A DNA stretch of 64,000 bases from Halothermothrix sp. (lineage in GTDB: Bacteria > Bacillota > Halanaerobiia > DY22613). A program made the position numbers and the translations under genes. Location of the stretch: assembly GCA_016841825.1 (NCBI GenBank), contig JAENYK010000004.1, positions 186,001-250,000 of the forward strand, read 5' to 3'. This document shows positions 24,101-33,747 of the stretch, one piece after another (positions within the stretch are counted from its first letter, which is position 1; each line of letters begins with the position of its first letter). The notes below the pieces were generated by a model. The model was not told where the DNA came from and searched no databases. It saw only the letters and a program-made list of their open reading frames with translations.

Positions 24101-26169
24101 CAATATTTCACCATCCCTACACTCTGAATATTAAGAGTGGGTTCTAATTCATTAAAGGATAATACAGTCAAATCAGGTGCAACTCGTGATGTTAAACTTT
24201 TAAAATGATGTCTAATCATAGGTGCTGTTAAGATGATTGGCTGGTATCCTTTTTGCATTACATTTTGAATTGTCTCACTCAGATTTTGAAATATCTGCTG
24301 AGCCTGTTTGGGTTCTATTGCCAGATATGAACCTTGATCTGTCTGTTCAACTGATTGACTGATCAAATCTTCGATCTTCGGCGAAAGTGTGATTACATAA
24401 ATAGTGTTATTCTCACTAAAAGCAGCTGTAATCTGTCGTGCCAGTCCTTGACGAACATATTCGGTCAGAATCTGCAAATCACTGGTCTGTGGTGCATAAT
24501 CAGCCAGAGTCTCCAGAATAGTTACCATATCACGAATCGCTATCCCTTCACGTAAAAGATTCTGCAAAACCTTCTGAATCTGCCCAATAGTCAAATGGTC
24601 TGGAATTAACTCATTAATAACAGCTGGATATTTGTCCTTCAGACCATCAATTAGCTCCTTGACCTCCTGTCGTCCTAACAGTTCATGGGCTACTCTTTTG
24701 ATAATCTCAGTTAGATGAGTAGCCATTACTGATGGTGGATCTACTACAGTATAGCCATTCAACTCTGCATCCTCCCTGATATTCTCCGTGATCCAGATAG
24801 CCGGAAGGCTAAAGGCTGGTTCATTGGTCGGAATACCTTTAATCTCTTTTGTCGAAAATCCTGCATCCATTGCCATAAAGTGGTTGGGCTTAATCTCATA
24901 GTTGTCTATCTCAATTCCCCTCATCTTAATTCTATAAGAGTTGGGGTCAATCTGAAGATTATCTATAATTCGTATTGGCGGAATTATCATTCCCAATTCA
25001 ATCGCACACTGGCGTCTAATCATCGCCACACGATCCAGAAAATCTCCACCCTGTTCTGGTAAGACCAGAGGAATTAAGTTATACCCCACTTCTACTTCCA
25101 TCGGATCGACCTGTAAAAGATCTACAATGTCCTCAACCCTACCAGGCATTGGAAGTTCAGGAATCTCTTCTTCAGCCGCAAATTCCAAAGTCTTCTGCTT
25201 CTTCTTACCTTGCCAGAGCAAAAAGGCAAATCCACCTAATATCACAGCTAAGATCAGAAACGGGACAGCGGGAAGACCTTGTACGAAAGCAAATAACAAC
25301 AAAACACCAGCCACAATAGCTAGAGAACGGGGTTGACCAGACATCTGTGCCACCAAATCCTGACCCAGGTTATTATCAGAAGCTGCCCGGGTAACTACCA
25401 TACCTGTAGCTGTTGAGATCAATAGAGCAGGAATCTGGCTAACCAGCCCATCACCTACAGTTAACAGAGAGTATGTTTCAGCAGCTTCAGCAAGCCCCAT
25501 TCCCTGCTGGGCGACACCGATAATCAAACCCGCAACAATGTTGATAGCAGTGATGATAATACCTGCGATAGCATCACCTTTAACAAATTTACTGGCTCCA
25601 TCCATCGCCCCATAAAAATCTGCTTCCTGTCTAATCTTCTTCCTTTGAGCTCGTGCCTCTTCTTCAGTTATTAAACCAGACCCCAGATCAGCATCAATAC
25701 TCATCTGCTTTCCCGGCATCGCGTCCAGAGTAAAACGCGCTGCCACTTCTGCAACCCTTTCAGAACCTTTAGTAATAACCACAAACTGAATAATAACTAA
25801 AATTAGAAAAATTATAAAACCAACAATATAGTTACCTCCGACGACAAAATTGCCAAATCCCAAAATAATCTGGCCTGCATAGCCCTGGCCCAAAATTAAA
25901 CGGGTTGACGACACGTTAAGTGCCAATCTAAATAAAGTAGCAAATAAAAGCATTGATGGAAATACAGAAAACTGAAGTGGTTCAGTTGTATAAATAGATA
26001 CCAGAAGTACCGTCAATGCAAAGGAAATATTAATAGTTAAAAATAAGTCCAAAAGAAAAGTTGGTAATGGTATTACAAACATGACTACAACAACAACTAT
26101 TGCCAGAGCAAATAGGATATCACTATATTTAGTTATAAACTGTGGTGTTGCAACATTAATATTTGCCAT
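24100..26169 (-). CDS. flhA: Flagellar export gate protein FlhA
   Basis: 689 residues with eight membrane segments in the first half and a cytoplasmic half (about 335-689). The FHIPEP-family signature DAMPGKQMSIDADLGSGLIT is at about 152-172. The C-terminal domain includes the nonamer-ring part that docks chaperone-substrate complexes. FlhA is the energy-using centre of the flagellar type III export apparatus. It follows flhB by 12 bp. Confidence 0.97.
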   Translation of the reverse strand: MANINVATPQFITKYSDILFALAIVVVVVMFVIPLPTFLLDLFLTINISFALTVLLVSIYTTEPLQFSVFPSMLLFATLFRLALNVSSTRLILGQGYAGQIILGFGNFVVGGNYIVGFIIFLILVIIQFVVITKGSERVAEVAARFTLDAMPGKQMSIDADLGSGLITEEEARAQRKKIRQEADFYGAMDGASKFVKGDAIAGIIITAINIVAGLIIGVAQQGMGLAEAAETYSLLTVGDGLVSQIPALLISTATGMVVTRAASDNNLGQDLVAQMSGQPRSLAIVAGVLLLFAFVQGLPAVPFLILAVILGGFAFLLWQGKKKQKTLEFAAEEEIPELPMPGRVEDIVDLLQVDPMEVEVGYNLIPLVLPEQGGDFLDRVAMIRRQCAIELGMIIPPIRIIDNLQIDPNSYRIKMRGIEIDNYEIKPNHFMAMDAGFSTKEIKGIPTNEPAFSLPAIWITENIREDAELNGYTVVDPPSVMATHLTEIIKRVAHELLGRQEVKELIDGLKDKYPAVINELIPDHLTIGQIQKVLQNLLREGIAIRDMVTILETLADYAPQTSDLQILTEYVRQGLARQITAAFSENNTIYVITLSPKIEDLISQSVEQTDQGSYLAIEPKQAQQIFQNLSETIQNVMQKGYQPIILTAPMIRHHFKSLTSRVAPDLTVLSFNELEPTLNIQSVGMVKY

Positions 26170-26181
26170 AGATTACAACTC

Positions 26182-27237
26182 CTAAATTTTTCTATTCTGC
26201 AGTCGATAAACAAATGCCAGTACTTCTGCTACAGCTTGATATAAATCTACTGGTATGGTCTGTCCAATTTCCGCCGTCTCATAAAGAGTTCTAGCCAGTG
26301 GTTTGTTCTCAACAATCTCAATTTTGTTCTCTTTAGCAACCTCTCGAATCTTTTCAGCAATTCTATCTTCACCCATAGCCAACACCATTGGTGCTTCCAT
26401 AGAATCAATATCATATTTGATAGCAACAGCTATATGAGTAGGGTTAGTAATAATTACATCAGCCTGAGGAACAGCTTGAATCATCCGATTCATTGCTAAC
26501 TGACGCATACGTTCCTTACGTCTCCCAACCAGCTGGGGATCTCCTTCCATTTCTTTGAATTCCTGTTTTATATCCTGTTTACTCATTTTGATATTTTTCT
26601 CAAACTCATATTTCTGATAGATATAGTCAACAACTCCCAGGAATAACAATACTAAACTAATAGTTAGACCCAAGCGTAAGAGCAAATTACCAAATAAACT
26701 TAATACTTCTGCTAATGGAATAAACGGATAAGTATAAAAACTATCCAGGTCTCCTTTAATAACTATATAAGCTACAAAAGCAATTACCACTATCTTAAAT
26801 AAAGCTTTCAACATTTCGACAAAAGAACGTAAGCTAAACAAATTTTTAAACCCTTTAAGGGGATTAATCTTGTTAAACTTAGGCATGATAAGTTTTAAAT
26901 TAAAATATGCACCTACCTGTAAAAAGGATACCAACGCTCCAATTACTGCTGTTACCCCCAAAAAAGGGGCGACCATAAAAAATATTTGCAATAGATAATG
27001 GGCTAATAAAGCAACAATCTTATCATCATTAAGATAAAAACCATGCTCTAATGATAACGTAGTCTTCAACATACCTTGTAAGTTTGAGAAAACTACTCCC
27101 ATCATAAAGTTCATCATCAACATTCCGCCAAATAGAGTTAAGGCAGTATTTAACTCATTGCTTTTCGCCACCTGACCTTCATCCCGGGCCTTCTTTCGTC
27201 GCTTAGGCGTCGCCTTTTCAGTTTTTTCCTGAGACAT
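26182..27237 (-). CDS. flhB: Flagellar export protein FlhB
   Basis: 351 residues from ATG 27237 (GGAGAGGTGA in front). The N-terminus KTEKATPKRRKKARDEGQVA is typical. Four membrane segments follow, then a cytoplasmic domain with the self-cleaving NPTH motif (DVIITNPTHIAVAIKYD) that switches export from rod/hook to filament substrates. It sits between fliR and flhA as in most flagellar operons. Confidence 0.97.
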   Translation of the reverse strand: MSQEKTEKATPKRRKKARDEGQVAKSNELNTALTLFGGMLMMNFMMGVVFSNLQGMLKTTLSLEHGFYLNDDKIVALLAHYLLQIFFMVAPFLGVTAVIGALVSFLQVGAYFNLKLIMPKFNKINPLKGFKNLFSLRSFVEMLKALFKIVVIAFVAYIVIKGDLDSFYTYPFIPLAEVLSLFGNLLLRLGLTISLVLLFLGVVDYIYQKYEFEKNIKMSKQDIKQEFKEMEGDPQLVGRRKERMRQLAMNRMIQAVPQADVIITNPTHIAVAIKYDIDSMEAPMVLAMGEDRIAEKIREVAKENKIEIVENKPLARTLYETAEIGQTIPVDLYQAVAEVLAFVYRLQNRKI

Positions 27238-27262
27238 GGTCACCTCTCCTTATTATCAACTG

Positions 27263-28039
27263 CTATCTCATCAACTGCAAAGCCTGAACCACCTGCTGAT
27301 TAATTAACTCAAGAATATCCACAAGGAATCTTACCATAAATGGCATTGCTAAAAATAATACTAAAAACCCCAGTAATATCTTTATTGGAAAACCCAGAAT
27401 AAAAACATTCATCTGCGGTACTGTTCGGGCCAGAAAGCCAAAGATAACATCTACGATAAATAAAACAGCTATTACCGGCAAAGCCAGGCGAAAGCCGATC
27501 AAAAATATATCTCCCCCAATCCGGAGAACATAACCAATTATCGGTTTGCTCAAAACAGGAACTCCTATTGGCAAAATATCAAAACTCTTAGTCAATGCCA
27601 GTAAAATCTGATGATGTCCGTTAATAGTTAACAAAAGTAATAATGCCAGTATGTTCTTAAACTGTCCCATCAAAGGTGCATCACTACCTGTAAAGGGATC
27701 AACCACATTCACCATTGCAAAACCCATCCGCAAATCCATAAACTGTCCAGCAAGGTGAATTGTCGAAAAAGTTAAATAGGTCACAAACCCCAGAATTAAC
27801 CCTACCAATGCCTCATTGCCAGCCTGAAATACCACCCGCAAAAGCGAATCTGGAAAAGGTTGAACTCCCTGAGCGAAAACAATCGGATAAAGTATAATAC
27901 TACACAACAAAGACAGCCCAGCCTTCACTTCAGTCGGAATAACCATACTGGAAAACATCGGTGTTATCATAAATAAACTACCAAAGCGGATGGTGATTAG
28001 GATAAAAGAATATACAGTATTGATCAATGCTACATCCAT
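27263..28039 (-). CDS. fliR: Flagellar export gate protein FliR
   Basis: 258 residues, about six membrane segments, with the family pattern LAGQFMDLRMGFAMVNVVDP and FTGSDAPLMGQFKNIL. FliR with FliP and FliQ forms the helical export gate inside the MS ring. Start ATG 28039 follows GGAGGAATCACGG. Located fliP-fliQ-fliR in order. Confidence 0.96.
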   Translation of the reverse strand: MDVALINTVYSFILITIRFGSLFMITPMFSSMVIPTEVKAGLSLLCSIILYPIVFAQGVQPFPDSLLRVVFQAGNEALVGLILGFVTYLTFSTIHLAGQFMDLRMGFAMVNVVDPFTGSDAPLMGQFKNILALLLLLTINGHHQILLALTKSFDILPIGVPVLSKPIIGYVLRIGGDIFLIGFRLALPVIAVLFIVDVIFGFLARTVPQMNVFILGFPIKILLGFLVLFLAMPFMVRFLVDILELINQQVVQALQLMR

Positions 28040-28056
28040 CCGTGATTCCTCCCTGT

Positions 28057-28326
28057 CTAGCCGATAAATGTTGGTATATTATTGAATAATCTGGTAACAT
28101 AATCCACCAAAATCTTTAGAATCCACGGACCAAGCAATACTAACATTGCAAAAACAGCAACAATTTTCGGAATAAATACCAGTGTCTGTTCCTGAATGTG
28201 AGTTGTAGCCTGAAATATACTGACTAACAGACCTACCAACAACCCAACTCCAAGGACCGGTCCACCAATCAACAGCATAATATACATAGCCTCTTTTGCC
28301 AGATAAATAATTGTATCTTGAGTCAT
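28057..28326 (-). CDS. fliQ: Flagellar export gate protein FliQ
   Basis: 89 residues, the standard FliQ length, with two membrane hairpin segments (MYIMLLIGGPVLGVGLLVGL and AVFAMLVLLGPWILKILVDY) and the conserved middle SIFQATTHIQEQTLVFIPKI. The ATG at 28326 behind AGGAGGG is chosen; an in-frame extension upstream overlaps fliP and has no ribosome binding site. It is part of the FliPQR gate. Confidence 0.95.
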   Translation of the reverse strand: MTQDTIIYLAKEAMYIMLLIGGPVLGVGLLVGLLVSIFQATTHIQEQTLVFIPKIVAVFAMLVLLGPWILKILVDYVTRLFNNIPTFIG

Positions 28327-28337
28327 TTGTAACCCTC

Positions 28338-29087
28338 CTATTGAAAAGTCTCTAGTAATGATTTGATAACCAGATACCAACCATCAACAAGAACAAACAA
28401 CAGTATCTTAAAAGGTAAAGAGATCATTACAGGCGGCAACATCATCATTCCAAGAGACATTAAGGTAGAAGCTACAAACATGTCGATGATTAAAAAGGGA
28501 ATATAAATCATAAAACCAATAATAAAAGCTGTCTTCAGTTCACTAATCACAAAAGCTGGAATAAGGACAAATGTAGAAACATCGTCCGTATTTCGCGGGC
28601 GTTCAGCCCCCGATACTTCCAAAAATAAACCTAAATCTTTTTCATGAGTATGTTTAAACATAAATTCACGGATAGGCTCTAAAGCCCTATCTAGTGCTAC
28701 ATCTTCAGTAATCTCTCCAGCCATATACGGCTGGAGTGCTTCCTGATTAATCACATCAAAGGTAGGTAACATTATAAAGATCGTCATAAACAAAGCTAAT
28801 CCAATTATCACCTGATTAGGTGGAATTCGCTGAATAGCTAAAGCATTCCTTACCAGAGATAAAACGATAATAATTCTGGTAAACGAAGTCATCAGAATTA
28901 ATGCCGACGGAGCCAGAGTCAAAAGAGTCAAGATCAAAAGAATCTGTAAAGTTAAGATTAGATCATTAGCTTCATCTGACTCGCCAATCTGCAGATTAAT
29001 ATTTGGAATCTCAATAGCTAAAACCTGTGCTGTAAACGCCAATGTGACGACGAAAGTCAGTACCAGGATTATGATTTTTCTATTCAT
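28338..29087 (-). CDS. fliP: Flagellar export gate protein FliP
   Basis: About 249 residues with an N-terminal signal sequence (KIIILVLTFVVTLAFTAQVL), four membrane segments and the FliP signatures MTSFTRIIIVLSLVRNALA, PPNQVIIGLALFMTIFIM and FVLIPAFVISELKTAFIIGF. Five FliP subunits form most of the export pore. I place the start at 29087; an ATG at 29096, three codons upstream, is possible. Overlaps or abuts the end of fliO. Confidence 0.95.
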   Translation of the reverse strand: MNRKIIILVLTFVVTLAFTAQVLAIEIPNINLQIGESDEANDLILTLQILLILTLLTLAPSALILMTSFTRIIIVLSLVRNALAIQRIPPNQVIIGLALFMTIFIMLPTFDVINQEALQPYMAGEITEDVALDRALEPIREFMFKHTHEKDLGLFLEVSGAERPRNTDDVSTFVLIPAFVISELKTAFIIGFMIYIPFLIIDMFVASTLMSLGMMMLPPVMISLPFKILLFVLVDGWYLVIKSLLETFQ

Positions 29088-29454
29088 CGCCACCATCCTT
29101 CTTTCTAAAAGCTCCTTTCAAAATCTCTGCAAAATTCAAGGGAGACATCTTCTTCGGACGCTGTTGTGTGGGCTCAATATCATCAAGGGTATCAAACGTA
29201 TCAATGACAGTAATCTTTTCATCTGTAATTCCGATTAAGTAATATTTCCCCTTCACCTGAATGATAGCCACTTGAGCATTTTGAGTCAAAAATCCTCTGT
29301 CAATAACTTTCAAAACAGTACCTTCTCGCCTAAAGTATTTACGGTAATTTCGTAAAAAATGATTTAACAGATAGATTAAGAGAATTACTACTCCCAGATA
29401 AAAGAAGATTTTAATGACTTCCCAGGAATAATTAAGTGTTGTAGTTGTTTCCAT
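29080..29454 (-). CDS. fliO: Flagellar protein FliO
   Basis: 124 residues with a single membrane segment (VIKIFFYLGVVILLIYLLNH) and the cytoplasmic FliO domain (VLKVIDRGFLTQNAQVAIIQ, VKGKYYLIGITDEKITV). FliO assists assembly of FliP in the export gate. It lies between fliY and fliP as expected. Poorly conserved in general, so the assignment depends partly on position. Confidence 0.9.
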   Translation of the reverse strand: METTTTLNYSWEVIKIFFYLGVVILLIYLLNHFLRNYRKYFRREGTVLKVIDRGFLTQNAQVAIIQVKGKYYLIGITDEKITVIDTFDTLDDIEPTQQRPKKMSPLNFAEILKGAFRKKDGGDE

Positions 29455-29477
29455 ATTGGCTCTCCCTCTTCAAATTT

Positions 29478-30704
29478 TTATGCTTGCTTGAGCCTCTCTA
29501 AAGGACTAACGATATCTTTAACTCTAAATCCAAAATTTTCATCAATAACCACAACTTCACCTTTCGCAACCAGTTTGCCATTAACAAACAGGTCAACGGG
29601 TTCACCAGCAAGTTTATCCAATTCAATAATTGATCCACTACCCAACTCCAGAATATCCTTTATTGGCATCTGGGTTTTACCTAATTGAACAGAAACCTGT
29701 AACGGCACATCTTCAATCAGTGAGATGCTGGAATTTAAAGCATTAGCTTCAAAGGCATTTCCGAATTCCGGAAAAACAGCCTTTTCCACCGATTTATTAG
29801 CCTGTTGTTGCTGTGGATATTGTTGCGGATAACCCCATGGCTGTGCATAAGGTGGCTGTTGTCCATAACCCGGTTGCCCCATAGGCATCTGTTGAGAATT
29901 GGGATATTGCTGCTGGATTTGCTGCGGCCCAGGTTGGCTCTGATCGGCGACCTTTGGTTCTTCTGTTTCCATCTCGGGCATCCAATCTTCTTCCACAGTT
30001 TCTGTAGTTGAAGCAGTTTCCCCCCCCATAAGAGTTGATACCAGATCTTTAACAAAAGAAATAGGGGCTAGCTGCATAATATGACTATCCACAAGATTTT
30101 CTATCTTCATTCTAAATGAGATTTTTGCAACTGGATCATCCGGATCAAAATTACGCTTTTTAATTACATCCGCATTTAATGTCAGAAGTTCAGTTATTGG
30201 AGGTGATATATTCACTGAACGATTAATAATATTAGCCAGAGAAGTGGATGCAGAACCCATCATCTGATTCATCGCTTCTCCTACAGCACTCAAATGAAGT
30301 TCATCCAATTCCTGTGGCGGATTCAGTCCATCACCACCCATCATCAAATCAGCAATTATTGATGCATCTTGTTGTTTGATGATCAGAACATTTCTGCCTT
30401 CAACCCCAGAGATATATTCTACTTCTACAAGGATACATGGACGATCAAACTCACTAACCAATTGACTAAAGGTAGTCATCGAAACAACCGGTGCAGTAAT
30501 TTCTACTTTTTTATTTAAAATGGTGAAAAGGGCGGTAGCTGCAGTTCCCATAGATATGTTGCCAATCTCACCTATTACATCCTTATCCTGTGCGCTCAAC
30601 TCGAACCCGGAGCCAGTAGTGTTATCTTCAGTTTCATCACTAGTATCCTTAAAATTAAGCAATGCATCTACTTCTTCTTGAGATAAAATGTCCCGACTAC
30701 TCAT
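29478..30704 (-). CDS. fliY: Motor switch phosphatase FliY (CheC + FliN fusion)
   Basis: 408 residues. The N-terminus (MSSRDILSQEEVDALLNF) is the CheY-P-binding peptide seen in FliM and FliY. A CheC-like part follows with two phosphatase motifs (IGEIGNISMGTAATALFTIL and AVGEAMNQMMGSASTSLANI), each with the Glu and Asn needed for catalysis. After a long Pro/Gln/Tyr-rich linker (about 250-310) comes the C-terminal SpoA/FliN domain ending DIVSPLERLKQA. FliY replaces FliN in the C ring and removes phosphate from CheY-P. The ATG is behind GGAGGAAG. No cheY follows here, unlike Bacillus. Confidence 0.95.
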   Translation of the reverse strand: MSSRDILSQEEVDALLNFKDTSDETEDNTTGSGFELSAQDKDVIGEIGNISMGTAATALFTILNKKVEITAPVVSMTTFSQLVSEFDRPCILVEVEYISGVEGRNVLIIKQQDASIIADLMMGGDGLNPPQELDELHLSAVGEAMNQMMGSASTSLANIINRSVNISPPITELLTLNADVIKKRNFDPDDPVAKISFRMKIENLVDSHIMQLAPISFVKDLVSTLMGGETASTTETVEEDWMPEMETEEPKVADQSQPGPQQIQQQYPNSQQMPMGQPGYGQQPPYAQPWGYPQQYPQQQQANKSVEKAVFPEFGNAFEANALNSSISLIEDVPLQVSVQLGKTQMPIKDILELGSGSIIELDKLAGEPVDLFVNGKLVAKGEVVVIDENFGFRVKDIVSPLERLKQA

Positions 30705-31692
30705 CGTCTTCCTCCTCTCCATTGATGGTATCTAATATCTGTATAGCTATACGATTATTCCGGGTCCCCGGTTTTGCAGTAAACTTTTGCTTCTTACCTA
30801 TCTTAACCGTTAATGGATCGGTTGTCTTCTCAACCAATGGAACTACATCACCCACGCTAAGATTAACCAGGTCTCTGACAGTAATTGTGGTAGTTCCAAG
30901 AATAGCCTGAACCAATAATTCAGCAACTCCAATCCGTCGTCTCAATGCATTAATGTTCTGCACAGTCTGTTCTTTACGAATGCTGGAAAACCAAAACTGT
31001 GCATTCAGTTTATTAACGATAGGTTCGATAGTAATATAAGGAATACAAATATTAATTAATCCATCTGCCTTGGCAACTTTTGCCTCTAATGTGATTAGAA
31101 TCACCACATCATTATGGGGAATAATCTGTACAAACTGTGGATTAGATTCAATTTCATTTAAGTTTGGTTTCAATTTAACCACATTTTCCCAGGCTTCTGG
31201 GATACAACCTAAAAACCAATTAATAACTTTTTCCAAAACAATCTCTTCTATGTCGCTAAAAGGTCTATTTTGACCAACAGGAGCTCCTCTTCCACCAAAG
31301 AGACGGTCAATAATGGCAAAACCAATTTCGGGTGCTATTTCTACAAGAATCTGTCCATCTAGCGGTGCCATATCAACGATTGACAGGATTGTAGGTTCTG
31401 GAAGAGAGCGAATAAACTCGTCATATGCTAACTGTTCTATAGAACCAACCTGAATCTCCACGAGACTTCTAATCTGAGCTGAAAGGGTAGTAGTTAATAA
31501 ACGGCAGAAGTTATCATGAAGCATCTGTAGAGTTCTTAGCTGATCTTTTGAAAGTTTATTAGGAGTTCTAAAATCGTAAGTTTTAACCTTTTCTTTCTTC
31601 TCTTCAACCTTAATCTCATCAACATCCACACTACCAGATGAAAGGGCAGCTAATAGAGCATCTATCTCACCTTGGGTCAATACTTCAGCCAC
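30697..31692 (-). CDS. fliM: Flagellar motor switch protein FliM
   Basis: 331 residues from a GTG start (GGAGGTGGT in front). N-terminal LTQGEIDALLAALSSG binds CheY-P; the middle FliM domain has TLSAQIRSLVEIQVGSIEQL and LFGGRGAPVGQNRPFSDIEE; the C-terminal SpoA domain has LVNLSVGDVVPLVEKTTDPL. It forms the middle of the C ring between FliG and FliY. The stop overlaps the start of fliY. Confidence 0.96.
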   Translation of the reverse strand: MAEVLTQGEIDALLAALSSGSVDVDEIKVEEKKEKVKTYDFRTPNKLSKDQLRTLQMLHDNFCRLLTTTLSAQIRSLVEIQVGSIEQLAYDEFIRSLPEPTILSIVDMAPLDGQILVEIAPEIGFAIIDRLFGGRGAPVGQNRPFSDIEEIVLEKVINWFLGCIPEAWENVVKLKPNLNEIESNPQFVQIIPHNDVVILITLEAKVAKADGLINICIPYITIEPIVNKLNAQFWFSSIRKEQTVQNINALRRRIGVAELLVQAILGTTTITVRDLVNLSVGDVVPLVEKTTDPLTVKIGKKQKFTAKPGTRNNRIAIQILDTINGEEEDDE

Positions 31693-31709
31693 CTCTGACC
31701 ACCTCCTTA

Positions 31710-32177
31710 CTATTGAAATACAAATTCATCAACATAAATATTCTTGATTTTCCCACTGGAGAGAAAACTGTTAAGTTTTTCAGTAATCTCTGTCTTTATA
31801 GGAGTGATATCTCCTTTAACTTCTTCGTAGGTCTTAGACCTTAACAGCATAATTACAGCATCTCTAAGCTGAACTCGCCTCTCCTCAAGTTCTTTCAGTT
31901 GTTCCTCTTCATTTACCTCAAGATACACAGCCGTTTTAACGTACTGAAAAGCCCGTGCATCTGCCAGGTTTACAACAAAGTCACCTAAAGAATATTGAGG
32001 TCCCATCTTGGTATCTACTTTTTTCTCAGTTTCAATAACTTTATCTGCTCCATCGACAGGTTTAGAATCATTGAAAAAATAGACCATTAAAAAAGATGTC
32101 CCGGCAGTCATAATCATGACAATCACAATGACTACCAGAATAAGAGGCCAACTAACTCCCTTAGATTTATCACTCAT
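31710..32177 (-). CDS. fliL: Flagellar basal body-associated protein FliL
   Basis: 155 residues from ATG 32177 (GAGGGGGTGG in front), with one membrane segment (LILVVIVIVMIMTAGTSFLM) and the periplasmic FliL domain (YSLGDFVVNLADARAFQYVK, ends GKIKNIYVDEFVFQ). FliL forms rings around the stator and helps keep it engaged. It follows motB with an 8-bp overlap, a motA-motB-fliL arrangement usual in many Clostridia-like operons. Confidence 0.93.
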   Translation of the reverse strand: MSDKSKGVSWPLILVVIVIVMIMTAGTSFLMVYFFNDSKPVDGADKVIETEKKVDTKMGPQYSLGDFVVNLADARAFQYVKTAVYLEVNEEEQLKELEERRVQLRDAVIMLLRSKTYEEVKGDITPIKTEITEKLNSFLSSGKIKNIYVDEFVFQ

Positions 32178-32928
32178 TATATTCCACCCCCTCAGCTTCC
32201 TCATATAATACAGTTCGCAAAACAACTATATCTACTCTTCGATTTAAAGCTCGATTTTCTATTGTATCATTAGGCACCAATGGTCTATGTTCAGCATAAC
32301 CGGATGCAGATAACCTTTGTGGGGATATCTTTGTGCTCTGCTCAAAGAATTGAATCACATTGGTGGCACGAACTGTCGATAGAACCCAGTTGTTTGGAAA
32401 TTCTTCATTACTAATTGGCCAATTATCGGTGTGTCCTTCAACATTAATGTCATTATTAATATTTTCTAAAAAACTTGCAATTTTCGTTAAAGCATCAATT
32501 CCTGCAGGTTTTAAATCTGCTTTCCCAATATCGTAAAGAACCTTCCCAGTCATGCGAATAGTCAGCCCACGTTCATCTTCTGATACGGAAATTTCGCTTT
32601 CCAGATGTTCAGCCGAGATATATTTCTCTAATTCAAGAATAATCCCTCTAAACTCATGAGTATCATAGTGATTCCTACTATAAAGTTCACTATGTAAACC
32701 ACTATCAATCACTGGTGCTGGGGTAAAAGTTCGACCACCATCCAAGATACCCATCCTCGCCTGAAGGGCTTCCATAACCTCTTGAAAACGTGCTGTATCA
32801 ACACTTGAAAAGGAGAAAAGTAAAACAAAGAAACAGAGGATTAACGTCATCATATCCCCATATGTTACCATCCACGCAGGCGAACTCAGCTCTTTATCTT
32901 CCTCTTCTTTACGTTTATCTCTAAACAT
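32170..32928 (-). CDS. motB: Flagellar stator protein MotB
   Basis: 252 residues. The single membrane segment contains the proton- or ion-carrying Asp25 (MVTYGDMMTLILCFFVLLFS). The C-terminal OmpA-like domain binds peptidoglycan (NVEGHTDNWPISNEEFPNNW, RATNVIQFFEQS). Whether protons or sodium drive it cannot be judged with certainty from this segment. The start codon overlaps the end of motA by 8 bp. Confidence 0.95.
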   Translation of the reverse strand: MFRDKRKEEEDKELSSPAWMVTYGDMMTLILCFFVLLFSFSSVDTARFQEVMEALQARMGILDGGRTFTPAPVIDSGLHSELYSRNHYDTHEFRGIILELEKYISAEHLESEISVSEDERGLTIRMTGKVLYDIGKADLKPAGIDALTKIASFLENINNDINVEGHTDNWPISNEEFPNNWVLSTVRATNVIQFFEQSTKISPQRLSASGYAEHRPLVPNDTIENRALNRRVDIVVLRTVLYEEAEGVEYNE

Positions 32929-33727
32929 TTCTAGCCACCGCCATGTCTATATCTTCCTCTTCTTCTTGCTTAGCAGTTTTCTCTTGAGCAGGATCTAAGA
33001 ATGCTCTTAGTTTTTCTTCAACAATACGTGGGTTTTCTCCTGCCTGAATTGATAAAAGTCCTTCAATCATTAATTCTTTCAACACAGTCTCTTCAGAACT
33101 TCTCAATTGTAGTTTACCAGTAAGAGGAATAAACAGATAATTTGCTAAAAACGAACCATAGAGAGTGGTAATCAAAGCTGTTGCCATACCACCCGCAATC
33201 GAATCGGGATTGTCCAGAGTAGTTAACATTTTTATTAAACCAATCAGTGTACCAATCATACCAAAGGCAGGTGCAAGGGTTGCCATAGTCTTATACATAT
33301 CCTGATACTTCTTGTCATTTGACTCCAGAAAACTCAATCTGGTAACCATAATATTTTTAACTAATTCTGGATCAGTACCATCTACAACCAGTTGAATACC
33401 CTTTTTCAGGAATTCATTCTCTAATTCAGCGGCTTCATCTTCTAAGGCCAGCAAACCTTCCCGTCTGGCTTTTTCGGCAAACCCAACCATAATCTCAATA
33501 ACATCAGTTGGGTTATACGTACTCTTGGCAAATGCTCTTTGCGTATATTTCAGCAATTCAAACAACCTGGAAAGCGAGTAGTTTACTACCGTTCCCGCCA
33601 GGGTTCCACCCAACACAATCATCGCAGAGTCCAGACTGAGAAATATCAGACCACTGCCACCCATTACAATAGAACCCACTATTAATGCTAATCCTACAGC
33701 CAGACCAAATATAGTCGATAGATCCAA
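32921..33727 (-). CDS. motA: Flagellar stator protein MotA
   Basis: 268 residues from a TTG start behind GAGGTGA. Four membrane segments, with the conserved MATLAPAFGMIGTLIGLIKM, and the cytoplasmic loop with charged residues for FliG contact. Five MotA surround two MotB. The C-terminus has an acidic extension (EEEEDIDMA). It is embedded within the structural operon after flbD instead of in a separate unit as in Bacillus. Confidence 0.95.
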   Translation of the reverse strand: MDLSTIFGLAVGLALIVGSIVMGGSGLIFLSLDSAMIVLGGTLAGTVVNYSLSRLFELLKYTQRAFAKSTYNPTDVIEIMVGFAEKARREGLLALEDEAAELENEFLKKGIQLVVDGTDPELVKNIMVTRLSFLESNDKKYQDMYKTMATLAPAFGMIGTLIGLIKMLTTLDNPDSIAGGMATALITTLYGSFLANYLFIPLTGKLQLRSSEETVLKELMIEGLLSIQAGENPRIVEEKLRAFLDPAQEKTAKQEEEEDIDMAVARNV

Positions 33728-33747
33728 TTGACTTCACCTCTTTCCAA

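Noticed and set aside
29735-30055. Overlapping open frames in the Pro/Gln-rich part of fliY, both strands
   Set aside because: Low-complexity CAA/CAG/CCA-type codons keep alternative frames open by chance.
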